NCBI GenBank assembly: GCA_033064195.1
Contig: JARBJD010000061.1
Location: 186,001 to 250,000, forward strand
Length of the DNA stretch: 64,000 bases
Reading direction: 5' to 3'
Origin: Blattamonas nauphoetae
Taxonomy: Eukaryota; Preaxostyla; Oxymonadida
Shown: one piece after another, positions 1-11,444 of the stretch
Position numbering within the stretch: position 1 is the first letter of the stretch
How the letters are laid out: every line of letters starts with the position of its first letter
Notes under the pieces: generated by a model
Databases searched by the model: none
Seen by the model: the letters and a program-made list of their open reading frames with translations, nothing else
Told to the model about the DNA's origin: nothing
Position numbers and translations under genes: made by a program

Positions 1-125
1 AATCGGAACTGGAATGGCCAGCCATCTCGTTCCTCTGTTGGATTGAGGGTGAGCTGTATCGCTCGTCGACTGAACCGACAAAACAAACTTCCACCACTCG
101 ACTCAACTCTGTCGACACTCACTGG

Positions 126-166
126 CGTCGTCGTTGTTGTTGTTGTTGTTGGTGGTGGTGTCGTTG
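126..166 (+). repeat. GTT/GGT microsatellite
   Basis: A run of GTC, GTT and GGT triplets. It produces an artificial Leu/Val tract at the front of the open frame that follows, so that frame has no credible start here. Confidence 0.8.
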
Positions 167-796
167 GAGAGCATCAAGTTTGGGGGATGCAGGTGCCTGA
201 AGAGGAAAAAGAACTCCTCCACCGACCTCGTGCTTGAACTGAACAACCGTGCACCCAGTGTCCCTTATAAAACAACACGCTTGTCATCAAACAGCCACCC
301 ACAATCGCCTGTTGTTCAACTTCGTCTCGTGGAGTCAGATCTCATCCGCAATGTTGTAGCATCTCTTCAGCCTCACACACTGTCAATTTCTGGAAATGAA
401 ACGATGTTTGACAATCTCGTCAGAATCATCAGAGATTTGCATCTTTCTCGCATCTCCAACTCGTCGCCCACCATTCGATCTCATCTTGTGGAATCAGATC
501 TAATCGCCTCCTTCATAGCGACTGTCCACCCACAAACAATGTCAATTTCTGACAATACCGCCATAAACAACGAGCTGAGCATACTCGTCAGACATTGTGT
601 CTATCTCGCATTTCCATGGTCTCTCACAAACCTTGGTATCACTACTCCAGTCGACCAGTACAACCATCGTGAAGCGATCCTTCAGAAGGTCGTGATCCCG
701 TCGTCTCAATCTCTGACATTTGTGATCTCAAATCGGCACGTCCTCAATGAAGACTTCATCAATTCCTTCATGTCTCTTTTGGGCACATTCATTTGA
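134..796 (+). pseudogene. fragment of a lineage-specific helical-repeat protein family
   Basis: An open frame of about 220 codons without a good ATG at its front. Two imperfect repeats begin RLVESDLI (near residue 66) and HLVESDLI (near residue 117). Each continues with a hydrophobic helix and a motif like LQPHTLSIS or VHPQTMSIS. The second half, up to the MSLLGTF end, resembles from memory a very large Blattamonas protein family with units such as LVKADLIPQL followed by LKQVLAPSE. Here only part of such a protein remains, since the usual N-terminal region and C-terminal tail are missing. It lies tail to tail with the minus-strand gene ending at 846. Function is unknown; an alpha-solenoid scaffold is a guess from the helix pattern. 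It could also be a short live gene with an unseen upstream exon. Confidence 0.55.
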
Positions 797-845
797 CTGT
801 CCATTCCATCGTTTACATGAAGTGTCATTGTCCAAAGCTGATGTA

Positions 846-2522
846 TCAATCCCAATCTGGTTCCTCACATATCTCCAAACGATCTGAAGAAGGATTGACT
901 GCTGCATTCCACTCAGGAAGCTTTTGAAGATCATGATTGGCCATTTCAACAGCATCTGACAGTCCCTCCTCCTCCAACTCCCGAAGAACCAATGTTTGTT
1001 GCTCTGGAGTCGGGATAGAACCTTCAGGAAAAAGAACATTCTTGTAGATTGCTGTGAAAATCTCAAATCTTGTTCGTAAATGGTCATCAAGTGTCAGAGC
1101 ATGAACAATGGCAGCGACTCCACCCACATCCTTCCAAAACAACAAAGATGTCAGATTATGGCAGATAAAACCTGAGATCTCTTCCAAGAACAGTCTCAGT
1201 GTTCCACGCAGCTTCGAGTCTGTACGTCCGTGTGAGAGAAGAAGACGACGAAGATAGGCACGAAGGGAAGGAGTGTCAATCCGATTGAGGTTGGAGGATT
1301 CATCGTTGGAGAGATGATCATTCAGGAAAAGTGTGATTGAGAAATGGAAGCGATCATCTTCGAAATCCACTCCCAGAAAACCCTCACTGTCAACAAACTT
1401 GTTGAAACAGGCCAACAAGAGTGATGTGTCTTCGCTGTCGTCTTGGAAGCATCGGGAACACGTCACCAAGAATCTTGCGACGGCTTTCTTCGCTGGAACG
1501 GAATTGACGGTGATGAGTGGCTCAATAAGCGTGAGGAGATCAGCAAGTTGTGTTGAGGAGTCTGGAAAGACAAGGACAAGTGAGAAGAAGGATTCTCCAT
1601 GCCAAAGTGAGTCAAGAGCCACCAGAATCTGAATAACGGAAAGGAGAGCTTCATTTCGAGTTGGGGATGGTGGGATTTCAAGGAGAGAGCCAGCCCATGC
1701 TCCGATCTGTTGCAGAACTCTCATTGAGTTCAGGATCTTTGCTGCTTTTTTGTGTCTGTCTCCAAGAAAAGCTAGACATGAGAACGCAGATGTAACGAGC
1801 GTGCAATGGTTGGAAAGGGTCTTCACATTGTCATCACAAACATCAACAAGGAGTGTGTCGATGGCTTCCATCGATTCAGCCAGAAGAATCAACAATTGTC
1901 GCAAAAGTGTTTCGTCCTTCAACGTCCCATCTGATTTCACAGAGAACGGTGTTGTATCCGTCACAAGCCACTTCGGAAGAGGGAGGTCATAACTAAATCC
2001 ATCGAAACAATCGTAAAGAGCCTGCAGAACACACTGTCTTGTTTCGAGCGACTCTGCTCCCATCAGATGACACAAGAAGGACACATTCGAATGAAATTGG
2101 GAATAGATGGAGGAATCGCTTAACATAACGATTCTGGACACTGTCACAATTTTCTGAATCAGTGGTTCGAACAGACCGAATGATTGAGACACGCGGATGG
2201 CGCCAGGACGGATCTCCTCCACACACTTCAATTTGACGAATGGAATGATTGATTCCACAAAGAGTTGAGTGTTGTCATCAAACAGGAAAAGAGATGTTGG
2301 CCACATCGCGTGAGTTGCCAAATGACTCCAGACTTCCCAAATCTGAGAAAAATCAGTGAAAAGGAAAAGACAACTCTTCCAGTCGATCTTCAACATCCGC
2401 TGAGAAGAAATCAAACAAAGTTGAAGACCCACACGGTTTGGATATTGACATGTTGACTCTTGAATCAAATATGACGAGATTGGCCTTTGTCCATCCTTCA
2501 CAAGAGATAACTTCAGCTTCAT
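846..2522 (-). CDS. 559-residue helical (armadillo-like) protein of unknown function
   Basis: One uninterrupted frame from ATG 2522 to a stop at 846. I chose this ATG because the two codons upstream offer only a TTG. The protein is almost entirely predicted amphipathic helix (runs such as LLRQLLILLAESMEAIDTLL), with no signal peptide and no membrane segment. This fits an armadillo/HEAT-like solenoid. The tail ELEEEGLSDAVEM resembles the REEGWDDAFEL ending of the proteins at 4283-6441 and 52684-54850, so all three may belong to one expanded superfamily. No catalytic motif is visible. A short 5' exon upstream cannot be excluded. The role is unknown; protein-protein scaffolding is an inference from fold type only. 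Confidence 0.75.
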   Translation of the reverse strand: MKLKLSLVKDGQRPISSYLIQESTCQYPNRVGLQLCLISSQRMLKIDWKSCLFLFTDFSQIWEVWSHLATHAMWPTSLFLFDDNTQLFVESIIPFVKLKCVEEIRPGAIRVSQSFGLFEPLIQKIVTVSRIVMLSDSSIYSQFHSNVSFLCHLMGAESLETRQCVLQALYDCFDGFSYDLPLPKWLVTDTTPFSVKSDGTLKDETLLRQLLILLAESMEAIDTLLVDVCDDNVKTLSNHCTLVTSAFSCLAFLGDRHKKAAKILNSMRVLQQIGAWAGSLLEIPPSPTRNEALLSVIQILVALDSLWHGESFFSLVLVFPDSSTQLADLLTLIEPLITVNSVPAKKAVARFLVTCSRCFQDDSEDTSLLLACFNKFVDSEGFLGVDFEDDRFHFSITLFLNDHLSNDESSNLNRIDTPSLRAYLRRLLLSHGRTDSKLRGTLRLFLEEISGFICHNLTSLLFWKDVGGVAAIVHALTLDDHLRTRFEIFTAIYKNVLFPEGSIPTPEQQTLVLRELEEEGLSDAVEMANHDLQKLPEWNAAVNPSSDRLEICEEPDWD

Positions 2523-2528
2523 AAACAA

Positions 2529-2949
2529 TTTTTGAAAGGCACGAGAGAAGAATATGGAGTATGGAGAAGTTGTCGGATGTTGGTTAATAACTACGGGTCA
2601 GCCGTTCGAGATTGAGATCGTGTATCTTCTCTTTGCCTTGACTAGATTCTTCTTTTGTCCGAATCTGAAATGTTGCCTGTGAAGGTTACATCAAGGCCGA
2701 GTATTGGTACAATTTTATTCCTTGGACGTGCATTGGGAAGCATAGAATGGATGGAAAAGGAAGTGAGCCTCCGTGGGTGACTGTACTGTCACAACTTAAA
2801 TGTCAATTGATCGTTCTCCATATCCATCACACATAAAGCGGTTGGCGGCCAACACAATCAAATGGAATGAATGGCGAAATGAACCCATAATTTGATCTAT
2901 AATTCAACACTTCTTGAAGCTCCAAAATAGGTAACCAATCGTCCAAAGT
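2529..2949. other. intergenic region between divergent genes
   Basis: The roughly 420 nt between the divergent genes at 2522 (minus) and 2950 (plus). It should hold both promoters and perhaps a tiny first exon of the protease gene. I see no repeat or long frame. Confidence 0.5.
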
Positions 2950-3917
2950 TTGCTCTCTCGTTTTCATTGCTTGTCAGTGTTTTCATTCTTTGTCGCTACA
3001 CTTGTCTCTTCAAGTCGAATTGTTGAACTCATCAACAACGACCCAACTTCAACATGGATTGCTGTTGATTATCCACGCCACATCATGACAGCGGCGAAAA
3101 TGCGTGCCATGACTGGTCTCCCGCTCATCCCAGAAATGAAAATGTCGTGGGAAGCTCCAGCCAATCTTCCAAAGTCGTTCGACGTTCGCGAGAGATGGCC
3201 AAAAACTGTCGTTCCAGTCAGACACCAACAAAACTGCGGATCGTGCTGGGCCTTCGCAACAACTACAGCAGCCTCCATCCGTTTCAACATCAAGGGACAC
3301 AACTACGGTGTACTCTCCCCACAAGATTTGGTATCGTGCGACAACAATAGTTCGGGATGCCTTGGAAGTAAGTTGTATCCTCCACATGTATACATGTTGG
3401 AAGAGGGGGCAGCGACCGAAGAGTGCATGAGCTACAAGTCATTTGATGGTCGAACGCCACTTTGCCCATCCAAGTGCGACAATGGAAGTGCAATCATCCG
3501 CCACAAATATCAGTCCATCGCACGGTACTCAGTGGATACTGTGATGGAAGGATTGATGAACGACGGGTTTGTCCTCTATTCCATTTACTTCCTTCAATTT
3601 TCTTCCTCTTCTTCTACACCTCTCAATTTCATGTCTTCTCGTCTTCCTCTCCTCCCAGTCCAACAGTCTTTCGCTTCAATGTCTTTGAGGACTTTGAAAA
3701 GTACCGTTCAGGCATCTACATCAAACGCTCCAACCGTCGTGTCGGTGGTCACCAAGTGGCGCTGATGGGCTGGGGTGAGGAGAATTGGGTGAAATACTGG
3801 CTCCTCCAGAACTCGTGGGGACCGGAATGGGGTGAGAACGGCTTCTTCAGAATACGACGTGGAGAAAACGAATGTGAATGTGAATCAAGCGGCTTTATCT
3901 CTGGCCGTGTGGAGTGA
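2950..3917 (+). CDS. papain-like (C1A, cathepsin B-like) cysteine protease, one intron
   Basis: Encodes a lysosomal or secreted thiol endopeptidase. Exon 1 (to 3566) gives a hydrophobic signal sequence (about residues 8-22), a short propeptide, and the mature start around LPKSFDVRERWP. The active-site block QNCGSCWAF puts the catalytic Cys near residue 99. A 92-nt phase-2 intron (3567-3658, GTTTGT...CCCAG) follows. Exon 2 gives VFEDFEKYRSGIY, the catalytic His in GGHQVALMGWG and the catalytic Asn in QNSWGPEWGENGFFRI. These are the standard C1A landmarks, in cathepsin B order. The usual Cys/Gly-rich block after the active site is reduced to SSGCLGS, and I see no occluding-loop His-His. The first codon in frame is TTG and the first in-frame ATG lies inside the mature region. 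The real start is therefore probably in a short upstream exon ending near the AG at 2929-2930, or has been lost. Confidence 0.88.
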
Positions 3918-4282
3918 TCCTCCCCCATTGGGACGACACTATTTTTCCTCGGATTAGTATCCGACTTTTCTTTTCACCAGTCTCTGCATTTTTTGTTGTA
4001 AAAGCATTTTCTTGACTTCGAAGTCAATGGTAGATTTTTTTCTGTCTTCAGTCGTTTTGTCAGGAATCTTCGGGTTCTAATCGAGATTTCAGTGATTCTC
4101 GGCTCCTCAGATTTATCATGAATGGCTCCATTCTTTAGTTTTGGAGAAAGACGAATAGTTTGTTGGAAATAGTTATGGGGGAGGCAGTCCAACGTGAATC
4201 ACAGTTAATAATCCATCTCAACCGCCCTCGCTTTGCAGTCCCCAGTTCGCCTCTCACATCTTGTGCGTCAAGTGCAATTTTG

Positions 4283-6441
4283 ATGGGAGCTCAGCAGTCT
4301 ACCTCGACGATTGAATCAAAACAGGATCATTCAAGTTCTGAAACACCGCGGAATCCAGTATTCACTTTCGCTTCAACTTTTCTCTCTCTGTCACCCAGTC
4401 CAACGTCTCATCACTTCTCGAAATGTTGCAGTGTGATGATGAAGACGTTATTGTTGAAACACTCAGAGAGTTGCAGAAAGTGACATCAGGTGTGTATTCT
4501 TGTATTCTTCATCGCTTTGTTGTTGTCTGTTTTACATCTTTTGGATCTGTTTCAGAATGTGGATCAGAAAGTGGGTCGGATGACAGTTTTGATGGTTGGT
4601 GTCCTTCTCTGTCCCCATTGTGTTGTGGAGCTCACTCATCCAGACTTCTGGTCTCTCCTTTTCACTTTTATTCATTCTTGCTTTCAGGCTGAACTGATGA
4701 AATTGCTTCACATTCTTTGTTTGTGGTTTTCATGGTTGTGTTGATAGATGTTCTCTTCCTTTCTTTCAGATTCGAAATCACCATCGTTCATTCGCTCATC
4801 GATTTCATCTGAAATTCCTTCTTTCATCATCACCCAATTCGGAGATTGGTCAAACTGCGTTGCATTGGAATCAGTGTGTTCATTTCTTCCTACTTCTCAA
4901 TTTGTTTTCAGTGTTGTTCTTGCATGGAATCACTCTTCTTCGAACCTGAAACCGTCGCCACACTTTTCCTCCAACACGAAGACAAGATCTTATCCGCATT
5001 CGATGGAATTGGAGAACCAACACCTCCACCTGAAGTCGTCACCACATTGGCCCGACTTTCTCTCTTCCCGCATCTCAGATTCGCCTACCTTTCTCTGGCG
5101 CCTCTCTCCCGAGTCATTGCCCTCGCTCCAGCTGCTCTCCCTCCTCTTCCTTCACCAATCTTCTCATCCTCTTCTTCTCATACCCAGTCTTCTGGTCTCA
5201 ATTTCTTGGATGCTCTGATGACCAAACTCAGAACTGTTTTCTCCGAAGTCCAGACCCTCCTTCCAAAACACATCCAGCTCATGAACAATGATCCATCAAA
5301 TGTGGTCAATTCCCTTCGCTTCTGTTCGAATTCTAGTTTCGTGCCCCTTCTCATGTTGCATGCTACGAAACCAATCAAAGTGTGTCTTGACACTTTCCAT
5401 TAGTTCTCCCCATGTCAGGTTGAATCCAAGATCATCCGAGATTTGATTCGCTTTGTGAAAGAAGCTCTTGCATCGATTCTCGCAAACATGACTTCAATCA
5501 ACGATGTCATCGCTTCTCTTCCCTCCGACTCCTCTCCAACCACATCGTTGATTTCTGAAGATGACAAACAAAAAATTGATTCTCTCAGCCAAATTCGGAC
5601 CGATTGCGAAGCCTTCGTCTTTCGTTGTTGGGTATTCTTCGGCTATTTAACACACGAAAGCACTGATCCCCACAGATCTTCGTATCAAAAAATCGTTCTT
5701 GGTGATCCATCCTTCCCTGACCTCATCCTCAACTCTCTCGCGCTCGACAACCAAGACATCAGAACACGCACCATCATGGCCATCGCAGACATCATTTCTT
5801 ATTTTCGATGGATGAAAGAGAAGTTCATGACAGCGAATCTTGTTGGGAGGATGTTTGCACAAGTTGACTTCATGTCACATCCGCTCTCGGAGTCCCAAAC
5901 TCATCTGAACCTCACGCGATTCATCTCAAAGATGCTCAAACCAATCGAAGAAGTAGACGAAGAGCGTCTTGACGAACAATATGCTCTCATTCGTGTTTTT
6001 GTGTTCGAACCAGCCAAACCAGACATCGTCTACCTCTTCCACAACTCGGTCACACTCGCATTGGGAGATGACGACACCACTCAACTTGAGAAGGGAGTCT
6101 GTCGAATTCACAGTCATATCACAAACATGGAACTCCAATCAGATGAACACAACTCCAACTTTGTGTCTGAACTTGTGAAATGGGAAATACGAACGATGGT
6201 CGAGATGGAGAACAAAAAACACTTCGTCCGTGTGTTTGAAAACATGGCAGACAGAACCGAAGCCTGGACGGAGGACGACCCAGAGCGCCAGGAGAGACGA
6301 GAAGTGCTTTTGAGAGAAGAAGGGTGGGACGATGCCTTCGAACTGCGTGTGGTGGGGATCGAGAAAGACATCGATCAGGATACGAAGGATGTCGTGTCGA
6401 ACTTTCGAGAATTGTCTTCGTTCAATTCGGACGAAGAGTGA
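4283..6441 (+). CDS. helical lineage-specific protein, copy 1 of a paralogous pair, about seven exons
   Basis: Structure deduced by comparison with the copy at 52684. Exon 1 is 4283-4357 (starts MGAQQSTSTIE). A 41-nt intron ends at 4398, and exon 2 starts at 4399. A third exon lies roughly at 4566-4620 with uncertain borders. Later exons are 4688-4718, 4770-4873, 4912-5379 and 5419-6441, separated by introns of 51, 38 and 39 nt. Phases agree across the last four exons. In 4770-4873 nearly all differences between the copies are synonymous or I/V/L swaps, which proves that frame. The protein is helical, without signal peptide, and ends with the family motif LLREEGWDDAFELRVVGIE. Function is unknown. 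Its nearest neighbours are unrelated, so context gives no role. Confidence 0.8.
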
Positions 6442-7168
6442 ACAGCAGGCATGTGATCCGTTGCATCAATCACTGAGAAACAGAAAATCATTCTTCATTT
6501 CAACCTATCAACTGTTCACTCAGTGTAGATCAGAAAAATGAAATGGAAACATAGTGATTCCACAAGGATGTCACGTTCCACAGTGACTGCACTCATTTTC
6601 CACAGAAAAGGAAGGCCCCAAGTCCCTGTCCACACTGGTCTCCTTTCATCAGTTCATCAAATTCCAAACCAAAGGAGATTGAAAAGGATGTGAATGAAAT
6701 GTGAGGGGACGAGTAGAGTGTGTGGAGAGCCATTCACACTCCGTTTCAGTCTCTCCCAACCATGATGTGAGTAAGGGGTCAAGTGCATGATGTGAGGACA
6801 ATAGGCAAGACTCCATTCTCCAGAATGACAAAGTCACAAGACACCATCTTGCCTGTGGGATGGTACGATTGACTCAACGAAAGAAGAGGCGAAAATGACT
6901 GAACAGAAGACACGATCAGATGACAGAGAGAGAACGAAGACCGATGTGATTGAACGAAGAGTTTTACGATTTGTTCTGCCGAAGGTGTCGAGGACAGAGA
7001 AAATCATGAAAGTCAAGAACGTGAGAGAAGGTGAATGAAAGAAGGAAAAGCTGAATGAAGACAGTGAAACTCGAAAATATCTGAATATTGTTGATCTACT
7101 ACACCAGAATCGAACCGGAAGGCTATCCTGATCAAAAATAAGAGGCCGGTGCACATAGTTGACAAAAA
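6442..7168. other. convergent intergenic region
   Basis: Lies between the 3' ends of the plus-strand gene (6441) and the minus-strand pseudokinase tail (7169). Only short shadow frames are present. I see no RNA gene or repeat. Confidence 0.5.
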
Positions 7169-8266
7169 CTAGGAAATCAGGCCATCCAAACAGACGAGTA
7201 CATTCTCCTCCATCTCGCAGGGTGTTGTGGCAACTGACTCGAGTGATGGTCTGTCATCAGCATTCACACACAGGCAGCGAGTGATCAGTTCCCTCATCGA
7301 CATACTCTGTACTCCATCCATTGCTGGGACTATTCCGGCTTTCAGTTGACGACATGCATTCACAACATCTGTCTCCCCAAACGGGATCTGTCCAGTCTCT
7401 ATTTCCCACAAGACCAGGCCGAGCCGAAAAACCGACACATGTGACGGGTCAATCTGCTGTTCGACTTCTCCCTTCTCCAGAAACTGCTCCGGTGCTCTCC
7501 ATCGCTCGCCTTCACTCTTCTCTCGTTCACAATCAAGATTCGGCTTCCTGTCTGTTTGCACTTCGGTGTGTGATTGTTCTCCATTCGGAGGACGAATTCC
7601 ATCTTCCAACAGAAGACACAGATCTCCTTCTTTGTTGATCTTCAGCCAGTGTGACGACAGATGCAGCAGAATATCTGCGGATGGCTTCATTTTCTTCATC
7701 TTCAACAGAGCTGCCGCGAGCTGCTGCTCCTTGCCTCGCTTGTCCTCAAGCTGGTTCTTCTCAACGTGCAGTCGGTGATACAGCGAATTCTGACGAGAAA
7801 CAAAATGGAACCCGAAGCTCGCACAATCCATCACTTCAACCATTTCAACAAATGGATGTGTTGATGCTGTCCCAATTTGACTGTCTGGAAATTGGGTTTG
7901 TGCTTGTTCTGGTCCATGCTTCGTGATCGTCTTGTCTTTCAGCGCTTCTGCACTCGATTCAATCACAAGTCTTCCCACTGTCGGATCTTCTCCAATGTCC
8001 ATCTTTTCGATTAAATCCTCCTCCTGAAGTTCTTCCTTCTGCACTTCTTTCTTCGCTGGTTGGAGTTTTCGTCGTCTCCAGCATATTAACACAATGAGCA
8101 TCAGCACTAACAACGAGACTCCAAGCACGATGGCTAGAGGAAGCCACCATTTCATGTTGTCTTTCACTGATTGTGATCGTCGTTCCGCTGCGTTCGACTG
8201 ACCAAGGAATGAATCGTGAGTCTGTTGATTGTCTCCAAAAATCAGACGACCTCGCCATTCCAGTGA

Positions 8267-11200
8267 TAGTGCCTCCACAAACCCGTCAAAAATATATAAA
8301 CCCGTTTTTATTCACCTAGACCCAGAATTCGAACTATAGTGGAAAAAAGTCATCTTATATATTCCTAGAAATGCATTGGTGATGGTATTGAGAGAGAAAT
8401 TGCACTTGATATTGATTGATGAAATGAGAATGGATCTAAAGAATGGGTAGTGAGGATGTAAGATGGCTGAAGAGCGCGTGTCCACAGGGGATGACCGTGT
8501 CTCAGTCTCGATCTGTTGTCAGAACGAGAAGAAGACACAGAAGGACAGGACGACGAGATCCTGAAGAGGCAGAGAGAGACAATGAAGAGAGAGGAGTGAA
8601 GAAAGATGGCAGAAGAGCAATAACGATGAGAAGAGGAGTAGAAACACAAACCACATTCTCGATGAAGTATTCCTTCATTTTGAACGTTTCGAAGCATTCG
8701 CTGATCCTTCACATCTAGTCGAGAACGCTCTTCTGCCCATCCGTGTTCTCGTTGGCGGCGGTGAGTGAAGCGACGGTGCCGACTTGGCTGGAAATGTATT
8801 TGTTGAACTTGCGAGCCTGCTCGACCACTCTCCGCTCCATCTCCTTCTGCTGCTTCTCCACGTCGTGTTCTGTCACCGGCTGCATGTTCCGCTTCGATCG
8901 TTGTTTGCGAGGGGTCATGCTGGGCACGTGCTTGGCGGGCGAGAGAGGTGCGAGTGACAGCTTCTTTCCCCTCTTCGTTTTGGCTGGCTAAGCAAGAGTG
9001 GGAACTTGGAGTGGCTGGATTGTCGTTTGGGACTGCAGATCGCTTCGGGTCCGCCGCAACTGTGTCTTGTTCACTTCCTCACCCTTCTCCAGCGCGTAGG
9101 AGTACTCTCTCACCTTTCTCATGTCACTCTCAGTGAAGTGCATCATATACGATCCGATCTTGTCGCCGATGTCGTCCAAGTAGTGCGGTTGGTGTGAAGT
9201 GACGCTGGCAGGCTTGAATTTCTCGATTGAGGAGAGTTGTGCAGCTGACTCGCTCACTCCAATACATTCTGTCTGCTTGTCGGTCGTGATGAGCCAGTCT
9301 TTGGAGAGAAGGTGCTCCAGTTCTGCGTTTTGGGCAAGGAGGGAAGAGACCTCGAAGGAGAGGGTGTCGATGCTGAAGGGAAGAAAGGAAAACAGAAAGG
9401 AGAATGATTGAGGAGAGAAGGGCATGAAAGAACGAAGAGCAAAGACGATGAATGAGATGAGATGCACACCGCTGGTTGGATTCGTCGAGTGACTGGTTTG
9501 TTGCGGTCAGGTTGGCTTTGAGTGTGTCTCGCTCAGTCGTGAGCTGATCAATGTTCGTGTGGAGTGTCTCGATGGAATGGCTCTTCTCTTTGTTCATCCC
9601 AATCCACTCATCCACCTCCCTCTTCGTCTCCTCCAACCGCGTGTTGTTCTCCCGCTCCATCTCCATCTTCTGCCTCGTCTACTCCAAACTCTTTTCCGGC
9701 GTGTTTTTGTCTGTGGCCAGCGAAGCTGCCTCGAACTTGGAACTCTGACATTGTTTCGGTCAGTCGAGCGTTCTCCTCTGTGAGACGAGTCAGTTCGGAG
9801 TGTTCCTCAGCCGAGACTGAACCTATTGTTCGTAGTTCTTTTTCATACTTCGCCTTGTCAGCCGAGCGCTGTCGTTCTACTTCGACGAGTGTTGCTTTCA
9901 AAGAATCGATTATTCGCAACAGATCTGCATTCGATGCAGAAGATGCGGATGTGTCGACGAGTTGTTCTAATTCCTGTTTCAGAGATGAGTCGACACTGCC
10001 ATCCTTCTGCTTGACCACTCCAATCTGCTGTTCGGCATCACTGTCCAATTCATTTGGAGAGAGACGGTGCTCTTCGGCTGTTGTTGGTGCTCATGTGAAC
10101 TGCCTCGTTGCGACATGTGCATCTGAAGACGTTGTTGGCGGGGTGTGTCGTGTCAGATCAGCCGGACGAGTTGTGTTTTCCTGTTTGGGTTTTGGGTCCA
10201 GTTCAATCAAGTCGCTGTTGTCAGAATCATCCTTCTTGTCCTCTTCCTTCCGCTCTGGCTCGTCCTGCTTCCCGCGAGGAGCAATTGGTGGGTGGGTGGA
10301 GCAGGGTGAGGGGAAGCATAGCTCGCTTTGGGATCGGAGGGAGAGTTGCAACTGTTGCTCTTGTCGACTCGCTGGTCATCTGAAAAACACCCTGAGGTGG
10401 ATGAAATGGGGTGATATCTTTGGTGACCTCGCTTTCTGGTGGGCCTGAGGCTGGATCACAAGGGTTCTGATGAGATGGATTCCTGGACCTGCCGGCGGGC
10501 GAGCTCGGTGGTGAGAGACCCTGCAAGAGAAGGAGTGCCGCGACGACTTGTGTGAAGGTGCGTATGAGCGTCTTCTCCGAGAACTCCTTCGCGACGTCGA
10601 TTGCGTGCCTCACTGACTGGCTGTCTGGGAGGTGGCCATGAAGTCGTACTCGGCGGCGTTGGAGATCATCTCGAGCGCGTTGTCCATGTCGCTGTACCTC
10701 ATCAGTCCCGCGCATCACCAGTCGCACAAGGCCAGATGACGCCCCCACGGGCAAAGGTGGGCTGGCCAGAGTTCTTTGTATAGGATTCATTGACTCGGCA
10801 ACATGTGTTAAATCATGTAAAAGAGTGTCCAACATGATCTGAATGGTGATAAAGCAAGTTTACAACACGAATTGATTGTGTCACGGTTCGTGTGATATTC
10901 TCTTCATTCATGGACAAACATCGAACAATGGATGACTTTTAATCGTCTGGTGATGTTTGTTCCTCCAAATTCTCAATTAGATCTCCGGAGAACGAATTGA
11001 TCATTGACTTTTGTGTTGGTGGTTGATGAGCTTGTCGATAGATGTGGTAATCTTCTGAAAAAAATAGTGGTGGTGATGGAGAAGAGGTGGTAGACGGGAA
11101 ATTAGACATCGACGATCTTATATTCTGAGAGAGAGGGGGAGTTGAAATTAGATACCCATTCTTTGAAATTGAGTTCGACACAATTTAAATCAGATGCAGA

Positions 11201-11326
11201 TAACCTAGATATTGCAACTCGTTTCTAATTCACCTAACTTTGACTCACTGCTGAGATATTAGGATTATTAAGTTCTTTTCGAATAAAAACGGGTTTATAT
11301 TTAAAAACGGGTTTGTGGAGGGTCTA
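8267..11326. mobile_element. 3.06-kb TIR element, 3-bp target duplication (TGA/TCA), in the pseudokinase gene
   Basis: Ends are imperfect inverted repeats of about 48 bp. The left starts TAGTGCCTCCACAAACCCGT and the right, reverse-complemented, starts TAGACCCTCCACAAACCCGT. The motif AAACCCG occurs twice in each end. TGA directly flanks both sides (8264-8266, 11327-11329). Removing the element with one TGA joins the gene in frame on the minus strand to give DSSLEWRGRL, matching the intact relative (AEPEWHARLLFG). That argues for a true 3-bp duplication rather than the TA also present. The 476-bp MITE at 51871 shares the architecture and the duplication. No transposase is recognisable and the interior is a decayed coiled-coil gene. 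The superfamily is unassigned; PIF/Harbinger or a CACTA relative would fit 3 bp. Confidence 0.82.
8715..10835 (-). pseudogene. coiled-coil protein gene carried inside the TIR element
   Basis: A minus-strand multi-exon gene beginning at ATG 10835 (MLDTLLHDLTHVAESM). A helical N-terminal part (KEFSEKTLIRTFTQVVAALL) is followed by long coiled coil (DLLRIIDSLKATLVEVERQR; EETKREVDEWIGMNKEKSHS) and a basic Ser/Pro-rich tail with LAPLSPAKHVPSMTPRKQR. At least one normal intron is present: a GTGTGC donor near 9471, with the exon resuming at SIDTLSFEVSSLLAQNAEL. There are frame changes near 10710 and 10625 and an in-frame TAG near 8988, so it is decayed or carries sequencing errors. The layout suggests a cytoskeletal or kinesin-tail-like protein, but I do not recognise the family. 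Nearly all of it lies between the element's repeats, as expected for captured cargo. Confidence 0.5.
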
Positions 11327-11444
11327 TGACGAGTCCAGAGACGAAAGGGAGGATAGTGGAAGAGAGAGAGTGATGTGTGTTTCGTTGAAGGAAGTCGTTG
11401 TTGTTGGAGTGAGAGCAATTCGATGAGATTCATTTTCTGTACCA

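Noticed and set aside
9564-10448. 294-codon plus-strand Ser/Cys-rich frame
   Set aside because: Shadow of the minus-strand coiled-coil gene. Its composition is typical of an antisense frame.
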